Positions 1 to 9,396 of a stretch of 64,000 nt of DNA are shown here, one piece after another. A program made the translations under genes and the position numbers. Within the stretch, counting starts at the first letter, position 1. Every line of letters starts with the position of its first letter. The notes below the pieces were generated by a model, which ran no database searches, was not told where the DNA came from, and was given only the letters and a program-made list of their open reading frames with translations. Location of the stretch: contig NZ_CP026003.1 of the NCBI RefSeq assembly GCF_003086795.1, forward strand, positions 2,902,579 through 2,966,578. The letters are read 5' to 3'. The stretch is from Stenotrophomonas sp. SAU14A_NAIMI4_5. GTDB lineage: Bacteria; Pseudomonadota; Gammaproteobacteria; Xanthomonadales; Xanthomonadaceae.

Positions 1-777
1 ACCGTGCGCGTGCGCGAAGGCGGTCGTGGCAATGCCTACGTCAACGGCCACAGCACCGCCGATGAAGGTCGCGAACTGCGTCGCTTCGACAACGTGCGCG
101 AAGACCGCGGCCGTGGTCGCGGCGGCAAGGGTGGCGGCTTCAAGGGCGGCCTGACCGTCAGCGGTGAGGCTGCAGCCAAGCAGTCGCAGAAGCCGTTCAA
201 GCAGCGCGCGCCGAAGAATGACCGTTCGCTGCCTGAAGGCAACCCGGCCGCATTCCGTACCTGGTACGTGCCGGATGGCGTCAGCACCGGCCCGAGCGGC
301 CACCGCAACGCCGGTCCGGGCGCACGTGGCCCGGGTGCCCGTGGTCCGGGCGCAGGCGCGGGCGGCCAGGGCCGTCCGTACGGCAAGCCGAAGGGTCCGG
401 GCGCCGGTGCAGGTGGCGGCCAGGGTCGCGGCGGCTTCGGCGGCGAAGGCCGTGGTGGCGCCGGTGGCGGCCAGGGTCGTCCGGCCGGTGCGGGCAACCG
501 CTCGCAGGGCCAGGGCAACAAGCACCCGTACGGCCATCCGGGCAACGCCCCGAGCTTCCCGTCCGACCACGCCAATCCGGGCTTCAACCCGTACGGCAGC
601 GCGCGTCCGGCCGGCAACGGTCGTCCGGGCGGCAACGCCAATGCACGTCCGGGCGGCAATCGCGGTCCGGGCGGCAACCGTGGCCCGGGTGGTCCCGGTG
701 GCAACCGTGGTCCCGGCGGCCCGGGTGGCAACCGCGGCCCGGGTGGCCCGCGTCGCAGCGGCCCGCGCGGCGGCTGA
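1..777 (+). CDS. rluB: RluB-like 23S rRNA pseudouridine synthase, C-terminal part (5' truncated)
   Basis: Open from the first base of the window and stopped at TGA 775-777, so the N-terminal catalytic part lies outside. What is visible is the end of a folded region (about 35 residues with FDNVRED) and a basic linker containing AAFRTWYVPDG. After these comes a roughly 150-residue low-complexity tail of Gly, Arg and Pro with recurring GPGGNRGPGG-like units. I assign it to RluB, which makes the pseudouridine in helix 89 of 23S rRNA, because Xanthomonadaceae RluB proteins carry this kind of tail. The catalytic Asp cannot be checked here. A different RNA-binding protein, such as a DEAD-box helicase tail, is the main alternative. 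An intrinsic terminator follows 20 bases after the stop. Confidence 0.55.
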   Translation, partial: TVRVREGGRGNAYVNGHSTADEGRELRRFDNVREDRGRGRGGKGGGFKGGLTVSGEAAAKQSQKPFKQRAPKNDRSLPEGNPAAFRTWYVPDGVSTGPSGHRNAGPGARGPGARGPGAGAGGQGRPYGKPKGPGAGAGGGQGRGGFGGEGRGGAGGGQGRPAGAGNRSQGQGNKHPYGHPGNAPSFPSDHANPGFNPYGSARPAGNGRPGGNANARPGGNRGPGGNRGPGGPGGNRGPGGPGGNRGPGGPRRSGPRGG

Positions 778-797
778 TCGCCGATACGTCTGAAATG

Positions 798-827
798 AAA
801 AACCCCGGCTCCGGCCGGGGTTTTTCT
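798..827 (+). terminator. Intrinsic terminator after the RluB-like gene
   Basis: A perfect 12-bp stem (798-809 with 814-825), a four-base loop and a 3' T-run, lying 21 bases after the stop codon. It is A-rich on its 5' side, so it could also act in the other direction. Confidence 0.9.
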
Positions 828-846
828 TTATCGGGTGGAACGAATC

Positions 847-881
847 CCCGGTCCATCCACGCCATGCGTGGATGGACCGGG
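847..881. repeat. Palindromic repeat of the ATCCACGCCATGCGTGGAT family
   Basis: A 15-bp perfect inverted repeat (847-861 with 867-881) around the loop CCATG. It sits directly after the stop of the minus-strand gene that ends at 883. The core is shared with the GTAG-headed repeats at 27161, 27270 and 53674, but the GTAG head is missing. It may serve as transcript 3' end for that gene. Confidence 0.7.
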
Positions 882-882
882 A

Positions 883-1317
883 TCAGCGGCGGCTGATGGT
901 GAAGGCGGTGCCGTCCACGCCCAGGTCCCAGCCCTTGCCGGTGCCGGACAGGGCCAGCGAGACATCGCCCTTGGTCATCACCTGCGCGTTGCTGGATTTC
1001 ACCGCGCCGGCGTGCGCGCCCACCGAGGCATAGGTGCCCAGCAGTTCGTTGATGCCCACCGCGCCGGTGAAGCTGCCGCGGCCGTTGGTGATCTTCGACT
1101 TGCCCACGGTCAGGCCGCCGCCCTTGAGCTGGATGCGCACCGGCATGGTCGCGCCGTTGCTGCACTGGAGGGTGCCGTTGCCCGAGGCGGTCTTGTAGAT
1201 CAGCGACCAGCCGGACAGGTTGTAGCGCAGCTGGCAGTCGAGGTTGCCACCGGCATGCGCGGCCGGGGCCAGGGAGGCTGCGGCCAGCGCCAGCAGCAGG
1301 ACAAAGGGCTTGTTCAT
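883..1317 (-). CDS. Small secreted protein of unknown function
   Basis: 144 residues. A clear Sec signal peptide (MNKPFVLLLALAAASLAPAAHA, cleavage after AHA) precedes a 120-residue domain with two cysteines (NLDC, TLQC) and many Gly/Ser/Thr-rich beta-like segments, ending in FTISRR. I do not recognise the family; the pattern suggests a small periplasmic or secreted beta-sandwich held by one disulfide. The start at 1317 was chosen over upstream in-frame codons because the signal peptide begins there. It stands alone between a convergent gene and the amidase gene behind it. Confidence 0.75.
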   Translation of the reverse strand: MNKPFVLLLALAAASLAPAAHAGGNLDCQLRYNLSGWSLIYKTASGNGTLQCSNGATMPVRIQLKGGGLTVGKSKITNGRGSFTGAVGINELLGTYASVGAHAGAVKSSNAQVMTKGDVSLALSGTGKGWDLGVDGTAFTISRR

Positions 1318-1435
1318 CGGCAGGACTTCCACTTCAGGTCGGACTGGCCGCGAATCTAGCAGCGCGCGCGTGCACGGTGGATGCAGGCGCGCGAGCCGGT
1401 GTGGCAAGCGTTCAGCCGCCACACCCGGGCCAGTC

Positions 1436-2251
1436 TCAGGCCCGTTCGTCCAGGTGGAACGCATCGGCATCGAGCATCGCCGGGAAGCGCGCGCGGTGCG
1501 CGGCCAGGGCCTCGGCCGAGATGGTGGTGGTGACCACCTGCTCGCGTTCGCGGATCTCCACCTGCGGCTGGCCGAGGAAGTCGATCACCGCGCTGTCGCC
1601 GGCGTAGTGCAGCTGGTTGCCGTCCACGCCGATGCGGTTGACCGCCGCAACGAAACACAGGTTCTCGATTGCCCGTGCGCGCAGCAGGGTCTTCCACGCG
1701 TAGGCACGCGCCGACGGCCAGTTGGCCACGAAGATCTGCAGGTCGAAATCCATCTGCCCTGCCCGCTCCACGTTGTAGCGGTTGCGGCAGAACACCGGGA
1801 AACGCAGGTCGTAGCAGACCTGCGGATTGATCCGCCAGCCCTTCCATTCCACGCTCAGGCGATCGCGGCCAGCGGCGTAACGCTCGTGCTCGCCGCCGTA
1901 ACGGAACAGGTGGCGCTTGTCGTAGTACTGCAGCGCGCCGTCCGGGGTGGCGAACAGCAGGCGGTTGTAGACGCCTTCGCCATCGCGCAGCTGCACGCTG
2001 CCGATCACCGCCGCGTCCAGCGCCTTCGCCTGTTCGCGCACCCAGGCCACGGTCGGGCCGTCCATGCCTTCGGCCTGGGCGATGGCCTCGTTGGAGAAGC
2101 CACTGGTGAACGTCTCCGGCAGGATCACCAGGTCGGTGCTGCCGGCCAGCGGCGCCAGCAGCGCGCCGTAGTACTCACGGTTGCCCGCCGGGTCATGCCA
2201 GCGGGTGTCGCCCTGGACGAGGGAAATGCGCAGGTCCTGCATGGTCGTCAC
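1436..2251 (-). CDS. Omega-amidase / nitrilase-superfamily hydrolase (YafV type)
   Basis: 271 residues with the complete nitrilase triad: Glu46 (LPETF), Lys112 (YYDKRH) and Cys146 (VCYDLRFP). Proteins of this type hydrolyse 2-oxoglutaramate or 2-oxosuccinamate, the deamidation step that follows transamination from glutamine to a keto acid. The gene starts only 4 bases after the stop of the methionine aminotransferase gene, so the two form an operon in which the aminotransferase makes the amidase substrate. This pairing matches a methionine-salvage (glutaminase II-like) function. The start MTTMQDL is adopted; the Met four codons in is equally possible. Confidence 0.87.
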   Translation of the reverse strand: MTTMQDLRISLVQGDTRWHDPAGNREYYGALLAPLAGSTDLVILPETFTSGFSNEAIAQAEGMDGPTVAWVREQAKALDAAVIGSVQLRDGEGVYNRLLFATPDGALQYYDKRHLFRYGGEHERYAAGRDRLSVEWKGWRINPQVCYDLRFPVFCRNRYNVERAGQMDFDLQIFVANWPSARAYAWKTLLRARAIENLCFVAAVNRIGVDGNQLHYAGDSAVIDFLGQPQVEIREREQVVTTTISAEALAAHRARFPAMLDADAFHLDERA

Positions 2252-2255
2252 GTCC

Positions 2256-3404
2256 TCAGAGCAGGCGCAGGCGTTCGATCGCCGCGTCCAGGGTCGCTTC
2301 GTTCTTGGCGAAGCACAGGCGCACCAGACGCTGGCCGACCGGCGCGGTCTCGTAGAACGGCGACAGCGGGATGGCGGTGACGCCCTTCTCGATGGTCAGC
2401 CACTTCACGAACTCGTGGTCCGGCAGATCGCTGATGGCCGAGTAGTCGACCAGCTGGAAGTAACCACCCGGCACCGGCAGCGGCTTCAGGCGGGTGCCGG
2501 CCAGCTGCTCGCGGAAGCGGTCGCGCTTGGCCTGATAGAACGCGCCCAGCTCCAGGTGGTGCTCGGGTTCGTCGCGGATCATCGCGGCGAAACCATACTG
2601 CGCCGGGCCGAAGCTGGTGAAGGTGTTGTACTGGTGCACCTTGCGGAATTCAGCCGTCAGCAGCGGCGGCGCCACCGCGTAGCCGATCTTCCAGCCGGTG
2701 CAGTGGTAGGTCTTGCCGAAGCTGGAGATGACGAAAGTGCGCTCGCGCAGTTCCGGGTAGCGCAGCGCCGATTCGTGGCGGCGGCCATCGTAGATGATGT
2801 GCTCGTACACCTCATCGGAAATCAGGTAGATCTGCGTGCCACGCAGCAGGTCGGCCAGCGCGTGCATGTCGGCCTCGTCCAGCATCGCACCGGACGGGTT
2901 GTGCGGGGTGTTGACCATCAGCATGCGGGTGCGCGGGGTGATCGCCGCACGCACGCGGTCCCAGTCCACGGCGAAGGTCTGCGGGTCCAGCGGCACGTGC
3001 ACGGCGACGGCGCCGGCCAGCTCGATGGCCGGCTCGTAGCAGTCGTAGGCCGGGTCCAGCACGATCACTTCCTCGCCGGCACGCACCACGGCGTGGATGG
3101 CGTTGAAGATTGCCTCGGTGGCGCCGCTGGTGACGGTGATCTCGGTGTCCGGGTCGATCGTCGCGCCGTACAGGTCCAGCGACTTCTGCGCGATGGCCTG
3201 GCGCAGCGGGGCCACGCCGGTCATCGGCGGGTACTGGTTGAGGCCGGCGGCCATGGCCTTGGTGGCTTCGTCGATCAGGCGCTGCGGCGCGGAGAAATCC
3301 GGGAAACCCTGACCCAGGTTGACCGCGCCGTGTTCGGCGGCGAGCTGGGACATCACGGTGAAGATCGTGGTACCGACCTTGGGCAGCTTGGTGGTGGGTT
3401 GCAT
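2256..3404 (-). CDS. Methionine aminotransferase, PLP-dependent (YbdL type)
   Basis: 382 residues of class I/II aminotransferase. The PLP-binding Lys is in SSFGKTYHCTGWK, the substrate-binding NTPHNPSG and the cofactor Asp/Tyr in ISDEVYEHI are present, and an N-terminal NLGQGFPDF is typical of the YbdL/KAT group. It probably regenerates methionine from 4-methylthio-2-oxobutyrate with glutamine as donor; the downstream omega-amidase gene supports this. The start MQPTTKLPKVG at 3404 replaces a longer frame beginning in Pro-rich, non-conserved sequence. No good ribosome binding site is seen, so the start is moderately certain. Confidence 0.88.
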   Translation of the reverse strand: MQPTTKLPKVGTTIFTVMSQLAAEHGAVNLGQGFPDFSAPQRLIDEATKAMAAGLNQYPPMTGVAPLRQAIAQKSLDLYGATIDPDTEITVTSGATEAIFNAIHAVVRAGEEVIVLDPAYDCYEPAIELAGAVAVHVPLDPQTFAVDWDRVRAAITPRTRMLMVNTPHNPSGAMLDEADMHALADLLRGTQIYLISDEVYEHIIYDGRRHESALRYPELRERTFVISSFGKTYHCTGWKIGYAVAPPLLTAEFRKVHQYNTFTSFGPAQYGFAAMIRDEPEHHLELGAFYQAKRDRFREQLAGTRLKPLPVPGGYFQLVDYSAISDLPDHEFVKWLTIEKGVTAIPLSPFYETAPVGQRLVRLCFAKNEATLDAAIERLRLL

Positions 3405-3457
3405 CGGCCTGGGGGGATGGGGAGACAGACCCCTGAGTTTACGCAATCCCTGCGTCG

Positions 3458-3534
3458 GTAGTGCCGGCCGCTGGCCGGCAACCTCGGCCAGGCAACCGCC
3501 GCCGGGGGAATTGCCGGCCAGCGACCGGCACTAC
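3458..3534. repeat. SMAG/REP pair, TGCCGGCCGCTGGCCGGCA type
   Basis: Two GTAG-headed palindromes in inverted orientation (GTAG at 3458, CTAC ending 3534), each with its own stem and able to form one long hairpin together. This is the commonest repeat type in the window (also at 10434, 11988, 35415 and 51840). It fills the space between divergent ybdL-like and ccmA genes. Confidence 0.85.
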
Positions 3535-3590
3535 CGCGGGCATTCATCGCTACAATTGCCGCCGCACTCCGGCACGAAGACCCTTGCCCC

Positions 3591-4253
3591 TTGAACACCC
3601 CAGCATTGCTGGCCGCCAGCGGCCTGAGCTTCTCCCGCAATGACGAACCCGTGTTCGGCCCGCTGGACTTCCACGTGGATGCCGGCGAGGCCCTGCTGGT
3701 GCAGGGCGGCAATGGTGCCGGCAAGACCACCCTGCTGCGCGTGCTGGCCGGCCTGGCCCGCCCCGGCGCCGGCCAGGTGCGCATCGACGGCAAGCAGGCC
3801 AGCAACACCGAACGCGCCCGCTATGTCGCCTACCTCAGCCACCTGCCGGCGCTGAAGCCGGACCTGGACACGCTGGAGAACCTGCACTTCCTCTGCGGCC
3901 TGCACGGCCGCCGGGCCAAGCAGATGCCCGGCAGCGCGCTGGCCATCGTCGGCCTGGCCGGTTATGAGGACACCCTGGTGCGGCACCTGTCGGCCGGGCA
4001 GAAAAGGCGCCTGGCGCTGGCCCGCATCTGGCTGTCGCCGGCACCGCTGTGGCTGCTCGACGAACCCTACGCCAACCTCGATCTGGATGGCATCAACCTG
4101 GTCAACCGGATGATTTCGGCGCATCTGCGCGGCGGCGGTGCCGCCCTGGTCACCACCCACGGCGCCTATGCCGCACCGCCGGTGCGCACGCGCCTGCTCG
4201 AGCTGCGCGCGCCCGGGCAAGCGGCCGCAACGGTGCAGGGAGGTGCCGCATGA
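3591..4253 (+). CDS. ccmA: Heme exporter ATP-binding protein CcmA
   Basis: 220 residues, an ABC ATPase. Walker A is GGNGAGKTT, the signature is [13 protein letters not shown], and Walker B is [12 protein letters not shown]. With CcmB and CcmC it drives release of heme-loaded CcmE for cytochrome c maturation. First gene of a nine-gene operon; its stop overlaps the ccmB start (ATGA). The start is TTG at 3591, the only in-frame initiator just ahead of the conserved [16 protein letters not shown]; no strong ribosome binding site is visible. Confidence 0.93.
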   Translation: MNTPALLAASGLSFSRNDEPVFGPLDFHVDAGEALLVQGGNGAGKTTLLRVLAGLARPGAGQVRIDGKQASNTERARYVAYLSHLPALKPDLDTLENLHFLCGLHGRRAKQMPGSALAIVGLAGYEDTLVRHLSAGQKRRLALARIWLSPAPLWLLDEPYANLDLDGINLVNRMISAHLRGGGAALVTTHGAYAAPPVRTRLLELRAPGQAAATVQGGAA

Positions 4254-4945
4254 TCGCCCCCGGTACCGAACCGGGCCTGTGGCAGACCGCCCGCGCCCTG
4301 TTCTCGCGCGATCTGCGTCTGCTCTGGCGCCGCCGTGGCGATGCACTGCAGCCGGTGCTGTTCGCCCTGCTGGTGGTGGTGCTGTTCGCGCTGGCGCAGG
4401 GCCGCGATCCGCAGCCGCTGGCGGCCACCGCTGGCGCCGTGCTGTGGCTGGCGGTGCTGCTGGCCGGGCAGCTGGCGCTGGATTCGCTGTTCCGTTCCGA
4501 TGCCGAGGATGGATCGCTGGAACAATGGCTGCTGGCCCCGGTGCCACTGGCCTGGCTGGTGCTGGTGCGCGTGCTGCTGCACTGGGCTACCACCGCGCTG
4601 CCGCTGATCGTGGTCAGCCCGCTGCTGGCGGAAATGCTGCATCTGCCACATGACCAACTGCCGATGTTGCTGGCATCGTTGCTGCTGGGAACACCGGTGC
4701 TGAGCCTGATCGGTGGCGTGGTCGCCGCGCTGACCGTGGGCATCCGGCGCTCTGGTATTCTCGTGGCGTTGCTGTCGTTGCCGCTGTACGTACCGGTGCT
4801 GGTGTTCGGTGCGGGCAGTCTGGCGGCGGCCAGCCGCGGGCAGGATCCGGTCGGTGCGCTGCTGATGCTGGGCGCAGGACTGGTGGTCGCCCTGCTGCTG
4901 GCACCGCTGGCGACGGCTGCGGCCATCCGTATTTCCCTGAGTTGA
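4250..4945 (+). CDS. ccmB: Heme exporter membrane protein CcmB
   Basis: 231 residues with six hydrophobic segments and the conserved cytoplasmic stretch [12 protein letters not shown] typical of CcmB. It is the membrane subunit of the CcmABCD heme-handling complex. The ATG at 4250 overlaps the ccmA stop by four bases, so the start is firm although a longer open frame exists upstream. A 43-base gap precedes ccmC. Confidence 0.93.
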   Translation: MIAPGTEPGLWQTARALFSRDLRLLWRRRGDALQPVLFALLVVVLFALAQGRDPQPLAATAGAVLWLAVLLAGQLALDSLFRSDAEDGSLEQWLLAPVPLAWLVLVRVLLHWATTALPLIVVSPLLAEMLHLPHDQLPMLLASLLLGTPVLSLIGGVVAALTVGIRRSGILVALLSLPLYVPVLVFGAGSLAAASRGQDPVGALLMLGAGLVVALLLAPLATAAAIRISLS

Positions 4946-4988
4946 ACGGGCAGAGAGCCAATCCACCCCTGCTGGATAGCCGTCACGC

Positions 4989-5741
4989 ATGAATCCGATC
5001 GTCCGCTGGTTCCATCAACTCGGTTCGCCGCCCACCTTCGATCGTTTCGCTGCCCGCTGGTCGCGTGTGTTCTACATCGCCGCGCTGCCGGTGCTGCTGG
5101 TCGGCCTGTGGCAGGCGCTGCTGGTGGTGCCGCCTGAAGCACGCCAGCTGGACAGCTTCCGCATCCTCTACATCCACGTGCCCAGCGCCTGGATGAGCCT
5201 GTTCGTGTTCGCGCTGATGGCCCTCTACGCCGCCATCGCGCTGATCTGGCGCATCAAGATCTGCGAGATCCTGGCCATGGCCTGCGCGCCAATGGGCGCC
5301 GGCTTCACCCTCATCACCCTGCTCACCGGCAGCATCTGGGGCAAGGGCACCTGGGGCACCTGGTGGGACTGGGACCCGCGCATGACCAGCGAACTGGTCC
5401 TGCTGTTCCTGTACCTGGGGGTCATCGGCCTGTACCACGCCATCGAGGACCGCCGCAGCGCCGCGCGCGCGGCCGGCCTGCTGGCCATCGTCGGGGTCAG
5501 CCTGCTGCCGGTCATCCGCTATTCGGTGGACTGGTGGGGCGGCCTGCACCAGCGCCAGTCGATCAACGTGTTCGGTGACTCGGCGATCAGCAGCGCGATG
5601 ATCGCGCCGCTGTGGTGGATGGTGATCGGCACCAAGTTCTGGTTCGCCGGCTCGGTACTGGCCAAGGCACGCGCCGACAATCTCGACCGCGAGGCCGGCA
5701 AGGCCTGGGTCGGCGAGCGCGTGGAGGAGACGCAGCGATGA
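4989..5741 (+). CDS. ccmC: Heme exporter / heme-delivery protein CcmC
   Basis: 250 residues, six membrane segments. The tryptophan-rich heme-handling motif is present ([15 protein letters not shown], about residues 117-131), flanked by periplasmic histidines ([15 protein letters not shown]). CcmC loads heme onto CcmE. It overlaps ccmD by four bases (ATGA). Confidence 0.95.
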   Translation: MNPIVRWFHQLGSPPTFDRFAARWSRVFYIAALPVLLVGLWQALLVVPPEARQLDSFRILYIHVPSAWMSLFVFALMALYAAIALIWRIKICEILAMACAPMGAGFTLITLLTGSIWGKGTWGTWWDWDPRMTSELVLLFLYLGVIGLYHAIEDRRSAARAAGLLAIVGVSLLPVIRYSVDWWGGLHQRQSINVFGDSAISSAMIAPLWWMVIGTKFWFAGSVLAKARADNLDREAGKAWVGERVEETQR

Positions 5742-5926
5742 CCCACCTGCCCTTCGTGATCGGCGCCTATGCGGTGTTCGTGCTGGTACTGCTGGCCGAT
5801 GCCATCGGCTCGTGGCTGCGCCTGCGCGCCGCGCGCCGCCAGGCGCAGTCGCGCCAGCAGCGGCAGCAGGCACGGCAGAGCGCGCAGCAGGCCGTGCCGG
5901 CGCTGTCGGCGGAGCTGGAACGATGA
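5738..5926 (+). CDS. ccmD: Heme exporter small subunit CcmD
   Basis: 62 residues: a short N-terminus, one membrane helix ([19 protein letters not shown]) and a charged, Gln/Arg-rich cytoplasmic tail, the standard CcmD plan. CcmD joins CcmABC and helps release holo-CcmE. It overlaps ccmC and ccmE by ATGA at both ends, which fixes its limits. Confidence 0.92.
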   Translation: MTHLPFVIGAYAVFVLVLLADAIGSWLRLRAARRQAQSRQQRQQARQSAQQAVPALSAELER

Positions 5927-6384
5927 CGCCGGTGCAGCGCCGCCGCATGGCCTGGGTGCTGCTGGCGCTGCTCGCCTCCGGCCTGGCCACCGCACTGGTG
6001 GCGATGGCGCTGGAACGCAACATCGCCTACCTCTACACGCCGTCGGAAGTGCTGCGCGGCGACGTCGATGCGCAGACCCGCTTCCGCCTCGGCGGCATGG
6101 TGGTCAAGGGCTCGTTCAACCGCCCGGTCGGCTCGCTCGATGCCCGCTTCGAGGTCACCGATGGCGACGCGCAGCTGGCCGTGCTGACCTCGCGCATCCT
6201 GCCGGACATGTTTGCCGAGGGCACCGCCGTGGTCGCCAGCGGGCGCCTGCAGGACGGCGTGTTCGTCGCCGATGAAGTGCTGGCCAAGCACGATGAGAAG
6301 TACGTGCCGAAGGAAGTGGCCGACAAGATGGGCGATGCCCATCGCAAGCACGACGTGCCGGTACCGGCCACCGAGGTGCGCTGA
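5923..6384 (+). CDS. ccmE: Periplasmic heme chaperone CcmE
   Basis: 153 residues: an N-terminal membrane anchor (about 10-30), then an OB-fold domain. The heme-attaching His is at about residue 123 in LAKHDEKY, the conserved signature. CcmE carries covalent heme from CcmC to CcmFH. The ATG lies in an ATGA overlap with ccmD, and ccmF begins on the next base after its stop. Confidence 0.95.
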   Translation: MTPVQRRRMAWVLLALLASGLATALVAMALERNIAYLYTPSEVLRGDVDAQTRFRLGGMVVKGSFNRPVGSLDARFEVTDGDAQLAVLTSRILPDMFAEGTAVVASGRLQDGVFVADEVLAKHDEKYVPKEVADKMGDAHRKHDVPVPATEVR

Positions 6385-8316
6385 GTGCTGCCCGGCGTGT
6401 TGCCTGAACTCGGCCAGATCCTGCTGCTGTGCGCGTTGCTGGCCTCGCTGCTGCAGGCCGGCCTGCCGCTGGTCGGCGCGCAGCGCGGCAACGACGCGTG
6501 GATGGCGGTGGCCCGACCGGCCGCCTTCGCCCAGCTGCTGCTGGTGGCCGGTGCCTTCGCGGTGCTGACTGCCGCCTTCGTGCAGCAGGATTTCTCGGTG
6601 CGCTACGTGGCCGAGAATTCCAATTCACTGCTGCCGATGATCTACCGCTACTCGGCGGTCTGGGGCGCGCACGAAGGCTCGCTGCTGATGTGGGCGCTGG
6701 TGCTGGCGCTGTGGACCGGTGCGGTGGCGCTGTTCTCGCGGCACCTGCCCGCGCCGGTGCAGGCGCGCGTGCTGGCGGTGATGGGCGTGGTCAGCGTCGG
6801 CTTCCTCGCCTTCCTGATCTTCACCTCCAACCCGTTCCTGCGCCTGACCCCGGCGCCGCTGGAAGGCCGCGACCTCAACCCGCTGCTGCAGGACCCGGGC
6901 CTGATCATCCACCCGCCGATGCTGTACCTGGGCTACGTGGGTTTCGCGGTGCCGTTCGCCTTCGCCGTGGCCGCCCTGCTGGAAGGCCGCGTGGATGCGC
7001 GCTGGCTGCGCTGGACCCGGCCGTGGACCAACGTGGCCTGGGGCTTCCTGACCCTGGGCATCGCGCTGGGCAGCTGGTGGGCCTATTACGAGCTGGGCTG
7101 GGGCGGCTGGTGGTTCTGGGACCCGGTGGAAAATGCCAGCTTCATGCCGTGGCTGGTCGGTGCGGCGCTGATCCACTCGCAGGCCGTCACTGAAAAGCGC
7201 GGCACCTTCGGCAGCTGGACCCTGCTGCTGGCCATCGCCGCCTTCGCGCTGTCGCTGCTGGGCACCTTCCTCGTGCGCTCGGGCGTGCTGACCAGCGTGC
7301 ATTCGTTCGCCGCCGATCCCTCGCGTGGCCTGTTCATCCTGGTGTTCCTGTCGCTGCTGGTCGGTGGCAGCCTGCTGCTGTACGTGCTGCGTGCCAGCGG
7401 CCTCAGCGTGGATGCCGATGACCCGCGCCGCGGCTTCACCGCCACTTCGCGCGAGACCCTGCTGCTGGCCAACAACCTGCTGCTGGCCACCGCCTGCGCG
7501 ATGGTGCTGCTGGGCACGCTGTACCCGCTGCTGGCCGACGCGCTGTCGCTGGGCAAGATCTCGGTCGGCCCGCCCTATTTCGGCAGCCTGTTCCTGCTGC
7601 TGATGGCGCCGATGGTGCTGCTGCTGCCGTTCGGCCCGCTGGTGAAGTGGCAACGTGACCAGCCGTCGCGCGCATTCGCCCTGCTGGCGCCGTGGCTGGG
7701 CCTGGCCGTGCTGCTGGGCGGTCTGGCCTGGTGGCAGGCGCCGCAGAACGGCTGGAAGGCCGGCCTCGGCGTCGCTGCAGCGGCCTGGGTTGGCCTGGGT
7801 ACGGCGCGCTTTATCTGGCAGCGCCTGCGCGGCAATGGCCGCTTCACCGCCGAAATGCTCGGCATGATCGTCGCCCACACCGGCATTGCCGTGTTCCTGG
7901 CCGGCGCGCTGCTGGTGGAAGCGCTGAACGTGCAGCGCGAAGTCGCGCTGGCGCCGGGCCAGCAGGTGGTGGTCGGCCGCCATGAAGTGCGCTTTGAAGG
8001 CGTCGACCATCGCGAAGGCCCCAACTTCACCGCCGACCGCGGCCATCTGCGCGTGTTCCGCGACGGTCGCGAGCTGGCCTTGCTGCATCCGGAAAAGCGC
8101 CAGTACGCCAGCGGCGGCCAGGTGATGACCGAGGCCGGCATCGATGCACGCCTGAGCGGTGATGTCTACGTGGCATTGGGCGAGCCGCTGGGCAACAATG
8201 CATGGGCGGTACGGGTGCACATCAAGCCCTTCGTGCGCTGGATCTGGCTGGGCGCGCTGCTGATGGCCCTGGGCGGATTCATCACCGCCGCTGATCGTCG
8301 TTTCCGTCGTCCGTAG
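6385..8316 (+). CDS. ccmF: Cytochrome c heme lyase subunit CcmF
   Basis: 643 residues, about 15 membrane segments. The WWD heme-handling domain reads GGWWFWDPVENASFMPW (around residue 240), with conserved His in the flanking periplasmic loops (WGAHEGSLL; IIHPPMLYLGY). CcmF with CcmH ligates heme to the CXXCH of apocytochromes. It starts with GTG immediately after the ccmE stop, and ccmG follows after 8 bases. Confidence 0.95.
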   Translation: MLPGVLPELGQILLLCALLASLLQAGLPLVGAQRGNDAWMAVARPAAFAQLLLVAGAFAVLTAAFVQQDFSVRYVAENSNSLLPMIYRYSAVWGAHEGSLLMWALVLALWTGAVALFSRHLPAPVQARVLAVMGVVSVGFLAFLIFTSNPFLRLTPAPLEGRDLNPLLQDPGLIIHPPMLYLGYVGFAVPFAFAVAALLEGRVDARWLRWTRPWTNVAWGFLTLGIALGSWWAYYELGWGGWWFWDPVENASFMPWLVGAALIHSQAVTEKRGTFGSWTLLLAIAAFALSLLGTFLVRSGVLTSVHSFAADPSRGLFILVFLSLLVGGSLLLYVLRASGLSVDADDPRRGFTATSRETLLLANNLLLATACAMVLLGTLYPLLADALSLGKISVGPPYFGSLFLLLMAPMVLLLPFGPLVKWQRDQPSRAFALLAPWLGLAVLLGGLAWWQAPQNGWKAGLGVAAAAWVGLGTARFIWQRLRGNGRFTAEMLGMIVAHTGIAVFLAGALLVEALNVQREVALAPGQQVVVGRHEVRFEGVDHREGPNFTADRGHLRVFRDGRELALLHPEKRQYASGGQVMTEAGIDARLSGDVYVALGEPLGNNAWAVRVHIKPFVRWIWLGALLMALGGFITAADRRFRRP

Positions 8317-8324
8317 GAGTTTCC

Positions 8325-8942
8325 ATGTCCGAGTCCCCCGCCCCGCGCCCGTCCCGCCCGCTGCCGCCGGTAGCCATCGTGATCGGCGTACTGTTCTTCT
8401 TCGGCCTGCTTGGGCTGATGATCTACGGGGTGATGAAATCGGGCGACCCGCAGCGCGACGTGCTGCCCTCGGCGCTGATCGACAAGCCGGCACCGGCCTT
8501 TGCCCTGCCGGTGCTGCACGACCCGAGCATGACCGTGCGCAGCGAAGAACTGCGCGGTGCGCCTTACCTGCTGAACGTGTGGGGCAGCTGGTGCGCGGCC
8601 TGCCGCGAGGAACACCCGGTACTGACCCGCTTCGCCGAGAGCAAGCGCGTGCGCGTGATCGGCTACAACTGGAAGGACGAGCCGACCGACGCGCTGCACT
8701 GGCTGGAAACGCTGGGCAACCCGTTCATGGTGGTGCTGAGCGATGTTGAAGGCCGCACCGCCATCGACTGGGGCGTGACCGCCGCGCCGGAAACCTTCCT
8801 GGTCGACGGCAGCGGCATCGTGCGTTGGAAGTACAGCGGCGCAATGACCCAGCAGGTGGTCGACGAGAAGCTGATCCCCGCGCTGCAGAAGATCGAGAAG
8901 GCCCAGGGCAATGCCGATGCCGGCCTGCACGGTAATCCGTAA
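8325..8942 (+). CDS. ccmG: Thiol:disulfide interchange protein CcmG (DsbE)
   Basis: 205 residues: one N-terminal anchor (about 15-38) and a thioredoxin-like domain with the redox pair in SWCAAC and the cis-Pro loop in TAAPETFLV. It reduces the apocytochrome heme-binding cysteines in the periplasm. A ribosome binding site (AGGAG) lies just before the ATG. Its 3' end overlaps ccmH by 32 bases. Confidence 0.94.
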   Translation: MSESPAPRPSRPLPPVAIVIGVLFFFGLLGLMIYGVMKSGDPQRDVLPSALIDKPAPAFALPVLHDPSMTVRSEELRGAPYLLNVWGSWCAACREEHPVLTRFAESKRVRVIGYNWKDEPTDALHWLETLGNPFMVVLSDVEGRTAIDWGVTAAPETFLVDGSGIVRWKYSGAMTQQVVDEKLIPALQKIEKAQGNADAGLHGNP

Positions 8943-9396
8943 GCCGCTGCACTGGCTGCTGCTTGCGCTGCTGATGGCGGCGGCGCTGCCCGCGCCTGCC
9001 CAGCAGCCGCTGCACGACCCGCGTCCGCTCGCCTTCCGCGACGCGGCTGAAGAAGCCCGATTCCATGACCTGGCCGCGCAGCTGCGCTGCGTGCAGTGCC
9101 AGAACCAGTCACTGGCCGATTCCAACGCACAGATCGCCCAGGACCTGCGCCGCGAGGTGCTGCAGCTGATGCAGCAGGGCCTCGACGACGAACAGATCAA
9201 GCAGTTCCTGGTCGCCCGCTACGGCGAGTTCGTGCTGTACCAGCCGCCGCTGCAGCCGGGCACCTGGCTGCTGTGGGGCGGCCCGCTGCTGCTGCTCGGC
9301 GCCGGTGGCGTGGTGGTGCTGGGCATCGTCCGCCGCCGTGGCCGCAACGTGGCGCCGGCAGCGGCCGGCAACGCCGATGAAGGAGATGGCTGGTGA
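8911..9396 (+). CDS. ccmH: Cytochrome c maturation thiol oxidoreductase CcmH
   Basis: 161 residues: signal peptide, periplasmic domain with the redox motif LRCVQCQNQ, then one C-terminal membrane helix. It corresponds to the N-terminal half of the long E. coli CcmH; the TPR half is the separate next gene, as in Pseudomonas and Xanthomonas. Two ATGs (8911 and 8917) both fit, each inside the ccmG coding sequence. Confidence 0.92.
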   Translation: MPMPACTVIRKPLHWLLLALLMAAALPAPAQQPLHDPRPLAFRDAAEEARFHDLAAQLRCVQCQNQSLADSNAQIAQDLRREVLQLMQQGLDDEQIKQFLVARYGEFVLYQPPLQPGTWLLWGGPLLLLGAGGVVVLGIVRRRGRNVAPAAAGNADEGDGW

